Shown here one piece after another: positions 37,170 to 46,474 of a stretch of 64,000 nucleotides of DNA. The notes under the pieces are model-generated. The model ran no database searches. It worked only from the letters and a program-made list of their open reading frames with translations, and was not told the DNA's origin. Origin of the DNA: Vibrio sp. BS-M-Sm-2 (GTDB taxonomy: Bacteria; Pseudomonadota; Gammaproteobacteria; Enterobacterales; Vibrionaceae); NCBI RefSeq assembly GCF_041504345.1, contig NZ_CP167894.1:1364001-1428000 (forward strand), in the 5' to 3' direction. Each line of letters starts with the position of its first letter. The stretch's first letter is position 1. A program made the position numbers and the translations under genes.

Positions 37170-37223
37170 GCTCATATCAGGGTGAAGGATTCTAAGGAAA
37201 TCTAAATAATTTACGTCAATATA

Positions 37224-37263
37224 AAGCAAAAAACCCATCACTACCGTTAAGTAATGATGGGTT
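37224..37263 (-). terminator. Rho-independent terminator of rnpB
   Basis: On the minus strand AACCCATCATTAC, loop TTAACG, GTAGTGATGGGTT then TTTTGC; 13 pairs including one G-U. It begins about 9 bases after the mature 3' end. Confidence 0.93.
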
Positions 37264-37271
37264 CTTTATAT

Positions 37272-37711
37272 AGGTGGAGTTGACACATACGCCGGGTTCT
37301 GTTCCGCTTGCGCGGCGGTAACCATTCGTCTAGGCCTGCAATCGCTCACAGGCTCAAGCAATCTACCCGCCCCCATACGCGAGCAACGCAATGTGAGGGC
37401 CTATTTGATCTTGCTCCGGGTGGAGTTTACCTTGCTACGAACTGTTGCCAGTCGCACGGTGCGCTCTTACCGCACCCTTTCAGCCTTACCTGTGCCCCTT
37501 CCGAAGAAATGAGGCCATCGGCGGTCTTCTCTCTGCTGCACTTGTCGTGGGCTCGCGCCCCCCAGACGTTATCTGGCACCCTGCTCTATGGAGCCCGGAC
37601 GTTCCTCCCCTCTACCAGTCTCCCGAAGGACTTCAACGTCAGTTTCCCGAAGGACCTCAACGTCAGTCTCCCGAAGGACATCAGCAAAGCAGCGATTACC
37701 CGTTCAACTCC
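37272..37711 (-). ncRNA. rnpB: RNase P RNA (M1 RNA, bacterial class A)
   Basis: Catalytic RNA that removes 5' leaders of pre-tRNAs. Read on the minus strand, P1 pairs GGAGTTGA at the 5' end with TCAACTCC near the 3' end. Universally conserved cores are present: GAGGAACGTCCGGGCTCC, GGGTGCCAG, GTGCAGCAGAGAG-like, GGTAAACTCCACCCGGAGC, and ACAGAACCCGGC near the 3' end. About 440 nt, against 377 in E. coli; 48 nt of the excess is a triplicated hairpin unit in P3. Ends are estimated by alignment from memory to within a few bases. Long frames over this region are artefacts. Confidence 0.97.
37616..37685 (-). repeat. Three tandem 24-nt units in the P3 region of rnpB
   Basis: Units at 37616-37639, 37640-37663 and 37664-37685 (last one 22 nt). 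On the RNA strand each holds GTCCTTCGGGAGAC or a one-base variant, a short hairpin with a UUCG loop. Between units stands TGACGTTGA(A/G). One such hairpin is normal in this position in gammaproteobacterial P RNA; two more are inserted here. Confidence 0.9.
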
Positions 37712-37719
37712 GAGGGCGG

Positions 37720-37748
37720 ATTGTATAGAGATTAGAGCGCAGTGTCTA
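37720..37748 (-). promoter_or_regulatory. rnpB promoter with GC-rich discriminator
   Basis: TAGACA, 17 bp, TACAAT on the minus strand, then CCGCCCTC before the start at 37711 or 37712. A GC-rich discriminator is typical of stringently controlled stable-RNA promoters. Confidence 0.75.
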
Positions 37749-37807
37749 GCGAGATCACAAATATGCTGCAAACCTCTAAGCAACTGCATGAATTTCACAC
37801 AATTAAG

Positions 37808-37842
37808 ACAAAAAAGAGGAGTGACGGTATTACCCTCACTCC
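37808..37842 (-). terminator. Rho-independent terminator of rsmI
   Basis: On the minus strand GGAGTGAGGGTAATACCGTCAC completes a stem with TCC, followed by TCTTTTTTG. It starts about 45 bp after the rsmI stop and keeps rsmI transcription out of rnpB. Confidence 0.85.
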
Positions 37843-37886
37843 CCACAAGCTTTTCAATACAGGTTAGCTACTCTATAAAGAGGTTT

Positions 37887-38753
37887 CTAGTTGTCTAGAT
37901 GCTCTAGGCCCCATTTGTATAAAGCGTTCTTTTTCAGATTGTAGATTTCTGCCGTCATCGCCGCCGCTTTTTTAAGGGGCAACTCTTTGGTTAGAATACC
38001 TAGTGTGCGAGTCGCTTCGTCTGGCAATTCTGTGCTCGCTTCTTCACGGTGACCATGAATCAGTAACACCATCTCACCGCGCTTACGGTTCGCGTCTTCT
38101 TCAATCCACTCAATAAGTTCCCCCAGTGGTAGACCTTGGATGGTTTCAAAGGTTTTGGTTAGCTCTCGCGCCAATACAACCTCACGGTCAGGGCCAAGAA
38201 TCTCAAGCATGTCTTGTAGAGAATCTGAAATACGGTGTGGTGATTCATAGAAGATGCAGGTGCGCTCTGCCTTTGCGATCTCTAAGAACTTGTCTTTACG
38301 ACCTTTGCTCTTTGGCGGTAAAAAGCCTTCAAAGCTGAAACGATCTGACGGTAAACCAGAAGCACTCAATGCCGTAATCACAGCACAAGCACCAGGAAGT
38401 GGCACAACTCTCACACCCGCTTGACGACATTGTGAGACAAGATGGTAACCTGGGTCACTAATTAAAGGAGTACCCGCATCAGAGACTAATGCGATAGACT
38501 GACCTTCTAATAACCTTTCGACTAGAACTTGCGCTTTAGTTTGTTCATTATGATCATGTAAAGCGAACGTTCTGGTTGATATATTGAAGTGAGCAAGCAG
38601 CTTACCCGTGTGGCGTGTGTCTTCGGCTGCAATAACATCGACACTTGATAAAATTTCAATTGCTCTTTGAGTGATATCTCCCAAATTTCCGATTGGGGTT
38701 GGCACAATGTAGAGAGTTGGGCTCTCTGTGAGCAAGGTTTTGTTATCTGTCAT
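37887..38753 (-). CDS. rsmI: 16S rRNA (cytidine(1402)-2'-O)-methyltransferase
   Basis: 288 residues, family length. 2'-O-methylates C1402, partner modification to RsmH. The tetrapyrrole-methylase fold shows as [19 protein letters not shown] at the N-terminus, [28 protein letters not shown] and the central [19 protein letters not shown]. Divergent from lpoA with a 61-bp gap, the order also found in E. coli. Confidence 0.97.
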   Translation of the reverse strand: MTDNKTLLTESPTLYIVPTPIGNLGDITQRAIEILSSVDVIAAEDTRHTGKLLAHFNISTRTFALHDHNEQTKAQVLVERLLEGQSIALVSDAGTPLISDPGYHLVSQCRQAGVRVVPLPGACAVITALSASGLPSDRFSFEGFLPPKSKGRKDKFLEIAKAERTCIFYESPHRISDSLQDMLEILGPDREVVLARELTKTFETIQGLPLGELIEWIEEDANRKRGEMVLLIHGHREEASTELPDEATRTLGILTKELPLKKAAAMTAEIYNLKKNALYKWGLEHLDN

Positions 38754-38814
38754 TTGTTTACCATCACTTCAACGATTAATATAGATACAAATTTATACGG
38801 AATTTAAAGAACTC

Positions 38815-40632
38815 ATGGCAACGATGAACCATAAGAGACTCAGTGTACCACGCTTACTAACTCCAATTGCATTAGCAATTACATTGGCGGCTTGTTCTTC
38901 AGGTCCTCAAGCACCAACGAGCGTTGATATTACACTAGATCCAGCGCAATCAACTGAAAGTTACATGATGCAGGCGGATAGTAGTAAAGGAAGTCTACAA
39001 AACGACTGGTTAATCATGGCGCTTAAGGCTTCTGTGCAAGCTGGAAAAACCGATCAAGCAACTCTGCTGATCAAACGCTTAGCCAAACAAAAGCTGAGCG
39101 AAACGCAACAAGCGGAATGGCAATTAGCTCGTGCTCAACTGTTGGTGAATAACTCGCAGCCGGAGCAAGCTTATAGCCAACTGAACTTTCAGCCTTGGTG
39201 GAAAATTCCGAACGAGCAGTGGAAAGATTATCACGAGCTACGCGCGAACATTTCTGAAATGCAAAACGAGTATTTTGAAGCAAGCCGTGAGTTAGTTCTT
39301 TATTCAGAGTACCTAGACGCTGACGACGAGCTCCAACAACAAGCTGCTGACCGTATTTGGCAAAACCTAAATAGCTACTCTCAATATGAGATTCTAGAGC
39401 TTAAGACGTCGCCTACAGAAGACGTTCTTGCAGGTTGGTTACAACTGGCGATTTACATGAAGACGCTGAATTCAAATCTTCCAAACCTACAGGAAACCCT
39501 GTCTGATTGGCTAGCAGAGAATCCTCAGCACCCAGCAGCGACATATACACCTCAGGCGATCACTGACATCTTGGCGCTAGAGATCAGCAAGCCAACTAGC
39601 ACTGCACTATTACTGCCTCTAACCGGTAAGTACGGCAAGCAGGCACAACTTGTGCGTGACGGTTTCATCTTTGCGATGATGAATGACAAAGAGCGTGAAG
39701 AAGATGCAACGCTGACGGTAATGGATACCAACGTGCAAAGTGCCGCTGAGATTAAAGCGACACTCGAAGAGAACAACGTTGATTTCATCGTTGGCCCGCT
39801 GATTAAGAGCAACATCACTAAGCTTCAGCAAGCGCAGAAAAACCACGAGAACTCGATTCCAGCTTTAGCTTTGAACATTCCAACGCAACTAGAACCAGAT
39901 ACCAACATTTGTTATCTCGCTCTATCGCCAGAGCAAGAAGTCGCTCAGGCAGCGAAGCACCTATTTGCTCAAGGCTACAAGTACCCGCTTATCCTTGCGC
40001 CAAGAGGGCGTTTAGGTGAGCGTGTTGAGCAAGCGTTTAAAGAAGAGTGGAAAAAATACAGCAGCAACGATGTTGCTATCAGCTTGTTCTCTGACAAACG
40101 CCAACTGCAACGTAATGTGAATCAGGTATTCGGCTTGCAAGAGAGCCAACAGCGTATCGCTCAAATGGACGGGTTACTTAACCTAGACCTAGAAACAGAG
40201 CCACGCAGCCGTCGTGATATCGATTCTGTCTACATTGTGGCTAAGAACTCAGAGCTAACGCTAATCAAACCCTTCATTGAAGTGGCAATTAACCCTGATG
40301 CTAGCCAACCCGCTCTTTTCTCAAACTCACGCAGCAACAGCGGTGATAAGCAGTATGAAGACCTAACCGGTGTATTCTACAGCGATATCCCACTATTGGT
40401 TGAAAACAAAAACGAGCTTAATAAAGAGCTAAACGACCTATGGCCAGCACATTCAAATGGCCAAAAACGTCTGCAAGCATTGGGAATGGATGCATACTAC
40501 CTAATGGATGCACTACCACAGATGAAAGCCGTGCAGGGATATAGTATTCCAGGTGAAACGGGGGTGTTAACCATCGATAACAACTGTGTGGTCCAACGTG
40601 AAATCAGCTGGGCAGAGCATGGGGCTTTTTAG
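38815..40632 (+). CDS. lpoA: Penicillin-binding protein activator LpoA
   Basis: 605 residues. Outer-membrane lipoprotein that reaches through the wall and stimulates PBP1A. Lipoprotein signal with lipobox LAAC near residue 27, then a helical TPR-like N-domain (about 50-250), then a periplasmic-binding-protein-like C-domain that starts near ALLLPLTGKYGKQAQLVRDG. ATG at 38815; an in-frame ATG three codons later is possible. The last 14 bp overlap yraN. Confidence 0.95.
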   Translation: MATMNHKRLSVPRLLTPIALAITLAACSSGPQAPTSVDITLDPAQSTESYMMQADSSKGSLQNDWLIMALKASVQAGKTDQATLLIKRLAKQKLSETQQAEWQLARAQLLVNNSQPEQAYSQLNFQPWWKIPNEQWKDYHELRANISEMQNEYFEASRELVLYSEYLDADDELQQQAADRIWQNLNSYSQYEILELKTSPTEDVLAGWLQLAIYMKTLNSNLPNLQETLSDWLAENPQHPAATYTPQAITDILALEISKPTSTALLLPLTGKYGKQAQLVRDGFIFAMMNDKEREEDATLTVMDTNVQSAAEIKATLEENNVDFIVGPLIKSNITKLQQAQKNHENSIPALALNIPTQLEPDTNICYLALSPEQEVAQAAKHLFAQGYKYPLILAPRGRLGERVEQAFKEEWKKYSSNDVAISLFSDKRQLQRNVNQVFGLQESQQRIAQMDGLLNLDLETEPRSRRDIDSVYIVAKNSELTLIKPFIEVAINPDASQPALFSNSRSNSGDKQYEDLTGVFYSDIPLLVENKNELNKELNDLWPAHSNGQKRLQALGMDAYYLMDALPQMKAVQGYSIPGETGVLTIDNNCVVQREISWAEHGAF

Positions 40633-41017
40633 CCAAAAGTTCCGTTCCAAACCAACTATCACCCACAAACAAGTGGGTGATAGATACGAGGCCGTGGCAA
40701 AATCTTATCTGATTAACCACGGTTTATCGTTAATAGAAGAAAACTTCATAGCAAAATGTGGCGAGATTGATCTTATAATGCGCCATAACAATACGGTTGT
40801 GTTTGCTGAGGTAAAATACCGCAAGCAAACCCGCTACGGACATGCCGCTGAAATGGTGACTGCCAAGAAGTCACAGAAGCTGCTCAAAACAGCCAATGTT
40901 TGGCTTATGCAGCAAGGCTTGTCGGTGCACTCTACAGATTTCAGGTTTGATATCGTTGCCATTGAAGGGCCGAATGACAATATCGACTGGATTCAAAACG
41001 CGATTACCCAAGGATAA
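40619..41017 (+). CDS. yraN: UPF0102 family protein YraN
   Basis: 132 residues with the ATG at 40619 ([11 protein letters not shown]); the frame is open from 40586 inside lpoA. The family has a nuclease-like fold: Glu-x-Asp in GEIDLIMRH, then [13 protein letters not shown], and [11 protein letters not shown]. Its substrate is not established. It overlaps lpoA by 14 bp and is followed by diaA after 2 bp, the same order as in E. coli, so it is in the lpoA operon. Confidence 0.92.
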   Translation: MGLFSQKFRSKPTITHKQVGDRYEAVAKSYLINHGLSLIEENFIAKCGEIDLIMRHNNTVVFAEVKYRKQTRYGHAAEMVTAKKSQKLLKTANVWLMQQGLSVHSTDFRFDIVAIEGPNDNIDWIQNAITQG

Positions 41018-41019
41018 AC

Positions 41020-41610
41020 ATGCTAGACAGCATTAAAGAAAGTTTTACAGAAAGTATTCAAATCCAAATTGCGGCTGCAGAAGCTCTGCCTGACGCAATC
41101 ACGCATGCCGCTCAAGCAATGGTTGCGACCTTGCTTAACGGAAACAAAATTCTTTGTTGTGGTAATGGTGGTTCGGCGTCGAATGCTCAGCAATTTGTAT
41201 CATGTCTACTCAACAGATTTGAGACAGAGCGCCCTAGCCTTCCAGCGATGGCACTCACTGCAGACAACACTACGCTAACGGCAGTAGCTAACGATTACCA
41301 CTATGAAGAGATCTTCTCTAAGCAGGTACGTGCGTTTGGTCAAACTGGCGATATTCTGTTGGCTATCTCTACTAGCGGTAATAGCAAAAACATCATCAAA
41401 GCAATGGAAGCCGCAGTAACTCGCGACATGACAATCATCGCCTTTACAGGCAAAGATGGGGGTGAAATGGCAGGCTTGCTTGGTGAACACGATGTAGAAA
41501 TTCGTATCCCTTCACACCGTACAGCGCGCATTCATGAAGTACACATGGTGACACTACACTGCCTATGTGACCTAATCGATCAAGTACTCTTCCCTGCTCA
41601 CGAAGAGTGA
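41020..41610 (+). CDS. diaA: DnaA initiator-associating protein DiaA
   Basis: 196 residues, same as E. coli. A single SIS domain: [20 protein letters not shown] near residue 46, then [17 protein letters not shown] and the C-terminal [15 protein letters not shown]. DiaA tetramers bind DnaA and promote its assembly at oriC. It resembles the phosphoheptose isomerase GmhA, but the gene order lpoA-yraN-diaA-dolP identifies it. Confidence 0.95.
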   Translation: MLDSIKESFTESIQIQIAAAEALPDAITHAAQAMVATLLNGNKILCCGNGGSASNAQQFVSCLLNRFETERPSLPAMALTADNTTLTAVANDYHYEEIFSKQVRAFGQTGDILLAISTSGNSKNIIKAMEAAVTRDMTIIAFTGKDGGEMAGLLGEHDVEIRIPSHRTARIHEVHMVTLHCLCDLIDQVLFPAHEE

Positions 41611-41626
41611 TATACGGAGCATCACA

Positions 41627-42232
41627 ATGAAATCATTAACCTCTATGATGCTGTTTAAGCTGATTAGTGTTTCGCTACTTACACTATCCCTATCTGGTTG
41701 TGCTGGCATTTTCATTGCTGGTGCAGCAACCACAGCAAACCTAGTCACAGATACGCGAACGACCAAAGAGATTTGGAACGATAACAATATCGAATTTGAA
41801 GTTGCAGCTATCACCAATAAACAACCATACCGTGGTAGCGTGCGTGTCACCGCAAGCTCTTACCGCGGCTCTGTAGTGTTAATGGGCCAAGCAACGACAG
41901 ACGCTGAACGTCGTGCTTTTGAAAGCCAAGCCAAGGAAGTAACAGGCGTCGAAAGTATACATAACCAGATTCGAGTCAAAGAGCCTTTGTCAGTTAGCGC
42001 TATTAGCAAAGACAGCTGGATTACCACTAAAGTGAAATCAGCTCTGCTTGCGAATGCTGAGCTTAACGGCATCAAAGTAAAAGTGATTACTGAGGATTCA
42101 GAAGTATTCCTGCTTGGACTCGTCACTCGAGAGCATGCTGATATCGCGACAGAAGTTGCGCGTAACATCTCAGGTGTAAAACAGGTCATTCGAGCGTTTG
42201 AATATGGCGAAGAAGAGACGGCCGTTAACTAG
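41627..42232 (+). CDS. dolP: Division/outer-membrane stress-associated lipoprotein DolP (YraP)
   Basis: 201 residues. Lipoprotein signal with LSGC (Cys at about 25), then two BON domains (about 60-115 and 135-195). In E. coli DolP binds anionic phospholipid at the division site and supports outer-membrane integrity. GGAG lies 7 bases before the ATG. Last gene of the lpoA operon, followed by a bidirectional terminator. Confidence 0.95.
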   Translation: MKSLTSMMLFKLISVSLLTLSLSGCAGIFIAGAATTANLVTDTRTTKEIWNDNNIEFEVAAITNKQPYRGSVRVTASSYRGSVVLMGQATTDAERRAFESQAKEVTGVESIHNQIRVKEPLSVSAISKDSWITTKVKSALLANAELNGIKVKVITEDSEVFLLGLVTREHADIATEVARNISGVKQVIRAFEYGEEETAVN

Positions 42233-42270
42233 CCTTAAGCCAGTCAATTAAATGCCATTTAGCAGACAAG

Positions 42271-42298
42271 AAAAAGCAGCGACGAATCGCTGCTTTTT
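42271..42298. terminator. Bidirectional terminator between dolP and sspB
   Basis: AAAAAGCAGCGA, loop CGAA, TCGCTGCTTTTT: a perfect 12-bp stem with A and T runs, 38 bp after dolP and 23 bp after the convergent sspB. Confidence 0.95.
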
Positions 42299-42321
42299 TA
42301 TTTGAGTCGTTTTAACTAACG

Positions 42322-42816
42322 TTATTTGATAACACGAAGACTTGGGCGACCTTTCACTGGACGAGGTGGCTCAGGATCTGAGTCAGGCTCTTCAGCATCT
42401 ACGTCTGCCGTTGCTACGCTCAAAGATGGACCTTTTTCTGGTTCTTCAAAAGGAGTTTCTTCAATCCCTTCTTCAAACGATTCCATGTAAGCCTCTTCAG
42501 GTTCAAACATAGTACCAGCACCATTCTCACGAGCGTAAATCGCTTGTACAGCATAAAGTGGAACAATCACAGAGTGTGGGCGACCACTAAAGCGAGCACT
42601 AAACGTCACAGCTTCGTTACCCAATTCAAGTTGTCCAACCGCACGAGGCGCGATGTTCAGAATGATCTGACCATCTTGGACAAACTCTTCTGGAACTCGC
42701 ACACCTGGTAGTGTTGCTTCAACAACAAGGTGTGGAGTTAGTTCGTTATCAACCAGCCATTCATAAAATGCACGAAGCATATATGGTCGGCGTGGAGTCA
42801 TATTTGAAATATCCAT
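42322..42816 (-). CDS. sspB: ClpXP protease specificity-enhancing factor SspB
   Basis: 164 residues. Adaptor that brings ssrA-tagged proteins to ClpXP. A folded N-terminal part (MDISNMTPRRPYMLRAFYEW to about residue 110), then a long acidic flexible tail ending in the ClpX-binding motif (GRPSLRVIK). 5 bp after sspA; the two form an operon. Confidence 0.96.
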   Translation of the reverse strand: MDISNMTPRRPYMLRAFYEWLVDNELTPHLVVEATLPGVRVPEEFVQDGQIILNIAPRAVGQLELGNEAVTFSARFSGRPHSVIVPLYAVQAIYARENGAGTMFEPEEAYMESFEEGIEETPFEEPEKGPSLSVATADVDAEEPDSDPEPPRPVKGRPSLRVIK

Positions 42817-42821
42817 AACGC

Positions 42822-43457
42822 TTAGCGAACGAGTCGCATCTCACGCTCAGCTTCAGTTAGAGAAGCTAGGAATGAATCACGTTCAAATACGCGGTTCATG
42901 TAAATCTTAAGCTCTTTAGAACCAGGACCAATTAGTTCAATACCAAGCTCAGGTAAACGCCATAATAGCGGAGCTAGGTAACAATCAATTAGGCTAAACT
43001 CTTCGCTCATGAAGTATTCATACTCAGCGAAGATAGGAGCAAGAGTCAGTAGGTCGTTACGCAATTTAACGCGGGCTGCTTCAGATTCTTCAGCGTTGCC
43101 TTTAACGATCTTCTCTGCAACTGAATACCAGTTACGCTCAATGCGGTACATCATTAGACGGCTATTACCACGAGCAACCGGGTATACAGGCATCAATGGT
43201 GGATGAGGAAAACGCTCATCTAGGTATTCCATGATGATCTTTGAGTCATATAGAGCAAGCTCACGATCAACAAGAGTAGGTACTGATTTGTACGGGTTCA
43301 GTTCAACAAGTTCTGCTGGTAGATTTTTTTCATCAACCAACTCAACTTCAACACTTACGCCTTTTTCAGCAAGAACAATGCGCACCTGATGGCTATACAT
43401 ATCAGAAGCACTTGAGAAAAGAGTCATTACAGAACGTTTATTGGCAGCTACAGCCAT
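42822..43457 (-). CDS. sspA: Stringent starvation protein A
   Basis: 211 residues with a glutathione-S-transferase-like fold: an N-terminal thioredoxin-like half (FSSASDMYSHQVRIVLAEKG; NPYKSVPTLVDRELALYDSK) and an all-helical C-half. It binds RNA polymerase and acts in starvation and acid responses. GGAGG lies 5 bases before the ATG. Confidence 0.96.
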   Translation of the reverse strand: MAVAANKRSVMTLFSSASDMYSHQVRIVLAEKGVSVEVELVDEKNLPAELVELNPYKSVPTLVDRELALYDSKIIMEYLDERFPHPPLMPVYPVARGNSRLMMYRIERNWYSVAEKIVKGNAEESEAARVKLRNDLLTLAPIFAEYEYFMSEEFSLIDCYLAPLLWRLPELGIELIGPGSKELKIYMNRVFERDSFLASLTEAEREMRLVR

Positions 43458-43475
43458 GGAGCCCTCCAGTACACT

Positions 43476-43510
43476 TTAAATAAAAACAATGGAGGCCTAA
43501 AGCCTCCATT
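43476..43510 (-). terminator. Rho-independent terminator of petABC
   Basis: On the minus strand AATGGAGGC, loop TTTAG, GCCTCCATT then GTTTTTATTT. It lies 45 bp after petC and just before sspA. Confidence 0.9.
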
Positions 43511-43554
43511 GAACATTAACATAATTTGGGAATTAGCACGGTATTATAGCACAA

Positions 43555-44292
43555 TTAGTGCACATCACGCCAATACTCTTTCTTCAGCAAAATCACGATG
43601 ATAGTGAAGATTACTAAGAAGGCCATTACCCACCACCCCATAGCATGACGCTCAAGTTGAACTGGGTCGCCCGAGTAAACCAAAAAGTTAACAAGGTCAC
43701 GAACCGCTTCGTCGTATTCACCGGCACTTAATTCGCCAGAACCGTCAGTTTCAGTACCAACAACAACCGTCACTTCCTCGCCATCTACCATATGCGTATC
43801 GTAGATTGGTGTTGGGATACCTTGCAGTTCTTCAAGAACGTGCGGCATACCTACACTTGGGAAAACAATGTTGTTCACGCCAAACGGACGAGACGGATCT
43901 TCATAGAATGTACGAAGGTACGTGTATAGCCAATCTGCGCCACGAACACGAGCCACCAAAGTTAGGTCAGGTGGCGGAGCACCAAACCAACTTGCCGCTT
44001 GCTCAGAAGGCATAGCGTTAACCATCAAGCTACCAATTTTCGCCTCTGGGTCGAAAATCAGGTTTTCCTTCATTAGATCAACAGGGATCTCTAAATCATT
44101 CGCAACACGTTCATAGCGCTGGTACTGCGTTGAGTGACAAGCGAAACAGTAGTTCATGAACATCTTAGCGCCATTTTGCAATGAAGCTTTGTCTGTTAAG
44201 TCATTGTTCGCTTTGTCTAATGGTACGTTTGCACCAGCTGCCATCGCCAATGACGGCAACATAGCAAATAAAATTACAATCCACTTTTTCAT
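43555..44292 (-). CDS. petC: Cytochrome c1 of the bc1 complex
   Basis: 245 residues. Signal peptide (cleaved near AMA, residue 19), heme-binding CFACH near residue 50, axial Met likely in a later loop, and one C-terminal membrane helix (WWVMAFLVIFTIIVILL). Carries electrons from the Rieske protein to soluble cytochromes. Overlaps petB by 4 bp. Confidence 0.96.
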   Translation of the reverse strand: MKKWIVILFAMLPSLAMAAGANVPLDKANNDLTDKASLQNGAKMFMNYCFACHSTQYQRYERVANDLEIPVDLMKENLIFDPEAKIGSLMVNAMPSEQAASWFGAPPPDLTLVARVRGADWLYTYLRTFYEDPSRPFGVNNIVFPSVGMPHVLEELQGIPTPIYDTHMVDGEEVTVVVGTETDGSGELSAGEYDEAVRDLVNFLVYSGDPVQLERHAMGWWVMAFLVIFTIIVILLKKEYWRDVH

Positions 44293-45554
44293 TTGAATGT
44301 CACCCTTTCTGGTAATGGTTTCGTCGCTTCATTTTTACTGTAGAACCACAGTAGAACGAAGAACATGAAATAACCTAAGCTAAAGATTTGAGCCAGTAAC
44401 GTGTATGTTGGCGTTGCAGGAAGCGCACCAAGTACACCAAGCGCAATAAAGCTTATTGTGAATTGGATGATGTTGATCAAATGCAGTTTGCTACGGTAAC
44501 GGTAAGAACGAACCTTACAGCGGTCAAACCATGGCAATAGGAATAGCACAACAATTGATGCGCCCATTGCGACTACACCTAACAGCTTATCAGGAACAGC
44601 ACGAAGTACAGCGTAGAACGGCGTGAAGTACCAAACTGGAGCGATATGCTCAGGTGTTTTCAGCGGGTTCGCAGCTTCAAAGTTAGGCGGCTCAAGGAAG
44701 TATCCACCCATTTCTGGGTTAAAGAACAGCACGTAACAGAACAAGAATAGGAAACCAGCAACACCTACCATATCTTTCACCGTCCCGTATGGGTGGAAAG
44801 GAATAGAGTCGATGATGTCGTATTTCTTAGTGTAATCCTTATGGAATGGGAACTGAGTTTTGTAATCGTCGCCCATTGTGCCTTTAGGAAGTTTAGTTTC
44901 GATACCGTCAGGGTTGTTCGAACCCACTTCGTGTAGCGCTAGTACGTGAAGCACGATAAGCAGCAGAAGTACGATTGGTAGCGCGATAACGTGCAGTGCG
45001 AAGAAACGGTTCAGCGTTGCACCAGAGATGATGTAGTCACCACGGATCCAAAGCGTTAGGTCATCACCGATAACAGGGATCGCACCAAACAGAGAAATGA
45101 TTACCTGAGCACCCCAGTAAGACATTTGACCCCATGGTAGTAGGTAACCCATGAAAGCCTCAGCCATAAGTACTAAGAAGATCAACATACCGAAGATCCA
45201 AAGTAGCTCACGAGGTTTTTGGTAAGAACCGTAAATTAGACCACGGAACATATGCAGATAGATAACAACGAAGAATGCCGAAGCACCTGTTGAGTGCATG
45301 TAACGCAGTAACCAGCCGTATTCCACATCACGCATGATGTATTCAACAGAAGCAAATGCACCGTCACCAGACGGTACGTAGTTCATTGTTAACCAAATAC
45401 CCGTAAGAATTTGGTTAACCAGTACCAACATAGCTAAAGAACCGAAAAGGTACCAAAAGTTAAAGTTCTTAGGCATTGGGTATTCAGACAAGTGCTTTTT
45501 ATAAGCATTCATCGCGGGTATACGTTTCTCTACCCAGTCTAGTAGTCCTTGCAT
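44289..45554 (-). CDS. petB: Cytochrome b of the bc1 complex
   Basis: 421 residues, eight membrane helices, both the N- and C-terminal cytochrome b domains fused. Heme-ligand regions HSTGASAFFVVIYLHMFRGL and FALHVIALPIVLLLLIVLHV show the paired histidines; PEW-type loop appears as PVWYFTPFYAVLRAVPDK. Quinol oxidation and reduction sites of complex III. It starts on the last base of petA and overlaps petC by 4 bp. Confidence 0.97.
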   Translation of the reverse strand: MQGLLDWVEKRIPAMNAYKKHLSEYPMPKNFNFWYLFGSLAMLVLVNQILTGIWLTMNYVPSGDGAFASVEYIMRDVEYGWLLRYMHSTGASAFFVVIYLHMFRGLIYGSYQKPRELLWIFGMLIFLVLMAEAFMGYLLPWGQMSYWGAQVIISLFGAIPVIGDDLTLWIRGDYIISGATLNRFFALHVIALPIVLLLLIVLHVLALHEVGSNNPDGIETKLPKGTMGDDYKTQFPFHKDYTKKYDIIDSIPFHPYGTVKDMVGVAGFLFLFCYVLFFNPEMGGYFLEPPNFEAANPLKTPEHIAPVWYFTPFYAVLRAVPDKLLGVVAMGASIVVLFLLPWFDRCKVRSYRYRSKLHLINIIQFTISFIALGVLGALPATPTYTLLAQIFSLGYFMFFVLLWFYSKNEATKPLPERVTFK

Positions 45555-46144
45555 TATGCATCTCCCTCGTCAATACCGATAAGGATCTTGGTGTCACTTA
45601 AATACATATGCTTTGGCACAACAAGGTTCAACGGTGCAGGTACACCTTGGAATACTCGACCTGCCATATCAAACTTCGAACCATGACAAGGACAGAAGAA
45701 ACCAGACTTAACGCCCTGAACTTGTTCTGCAAAAGAATCTGGCAGGTAAGTTGGAGAACAACCTAAGTGCGTACAGAAACCAACAGCAACGAAGAATTCC
45801 GGCTTAATTGAACGGAACTCGTTCTGCGCGTATTCTGGTTGTTGTTCAGCTTCAGATTGAGGGTCACGAAGTTGACCACCGATAGCTTTTAGGTTTTCTA
45901 GTACCGACTCAGCACGGCGTACAACCCATACAGGTTTACCTTGCCACTCGACACGAACCATTTGTCCCGGTTCTAACTTACTGACTTCCACTTCCACCGG
46001 CGCGCCCGCAGCTTTCGCCTTGGCACTCGGATTCCATGATTTAATAAAAGGCACGGCTACAGCAGCTGCTCCTAAACCACCAACAACGGCTGTTGTTGCG
46101 GTTAAGAAACGCCTGCGACCGTTATTTAAAGGCGCGTTGCTCAT
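45554..46144 (-). CDS. petA: Rieske iron-sulfur subunit of the bc1 complex
   Basis: 196 residues. Twin-arginine signal and anchor (RRRFL at 10-14, then a hydrophobic stretch). The 2Fe-2S ligands lie in CTHLGCSP and CPCHGSKFD. First gene of petABC, with a promoter about 100 bp upstream. Confidence 0.97.
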   Translation of the reverse strand: MSNAPLNNGRRRFLTATTAVVGGLGAAAVAVPFIKSWNPSAKAKAAGAPVEVEVSKLEPGQMVRVEWQGKPVWVVRRAESVLENLKAIGGQLRDPQSEAEQQPEYAQNEFRSIKPEFFVAVGFCTHLGCSPTYLPDSFAEQVQGVKSGFFCPCHGSKFDMAGRVFQGVPAPLNLVVPKHMYLSDTKILIGIDEGDA

Positions 46145-46241
46145 CCAAACATTCTCCCATTTGCTCCTTATGGATTGAAATAATTCCGATTAAAGAGCAT
46201 GGCTAACAAAATATGTATTTAGTTCTATTTATTGACGGCAA

Positions 46242-46270
46242 ATGATAAATAAAACCCTACTTTTTGACAA
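46242..46270 (-). promoter_or_regulatory. petABC promoter
   Basis: TTGTCA, 17 bp, TATCAT on the minus strand, start point near 46235, about 90 bases before petA. The rest of the 240-bp gap is AT-rich without a gene. Confidence 0.55.
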
Positions 46271-46385
46271 GATAAAGCTACCTTTTTGTAACAATCATGA
46301 GGCAAAGCGCACATTGGGTTACAAAAGCTTTCAAAATATAAGAATTTGGGAATAAAACGAGGGAGAGGAAGCGTTTAGAGTGGGT

Positions 46386-46419
46386 ATAAAAACAAAAAGC
46401 CCGGCATATAGCCGAGCTT
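46386..46419 (-). terminator. Rho-independent terminator of rplM-rpsI
   Basis: On the minus strand AAAGCTCGGC, loop TATAT, GCCGGGCTTT then TTGTTTTTAT; one G-U pair. Begins about 56 bp after rpsI. Confidence 0.88.
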
Positions 46420-46474
46420 TGAACCACAATTCCAGTAATAAAACTGGGAGCGTGTACTTTTTCGTAAAGAAAAA

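Noticed and set aside
37308..37898. Long frames of 196, 96 and 86 codons across 37.3-37.9 kb
   Set aside because: They lie on rnpB; no family resemblance, and the apparent peptide repeats come from the RNA's tandem hairpins.
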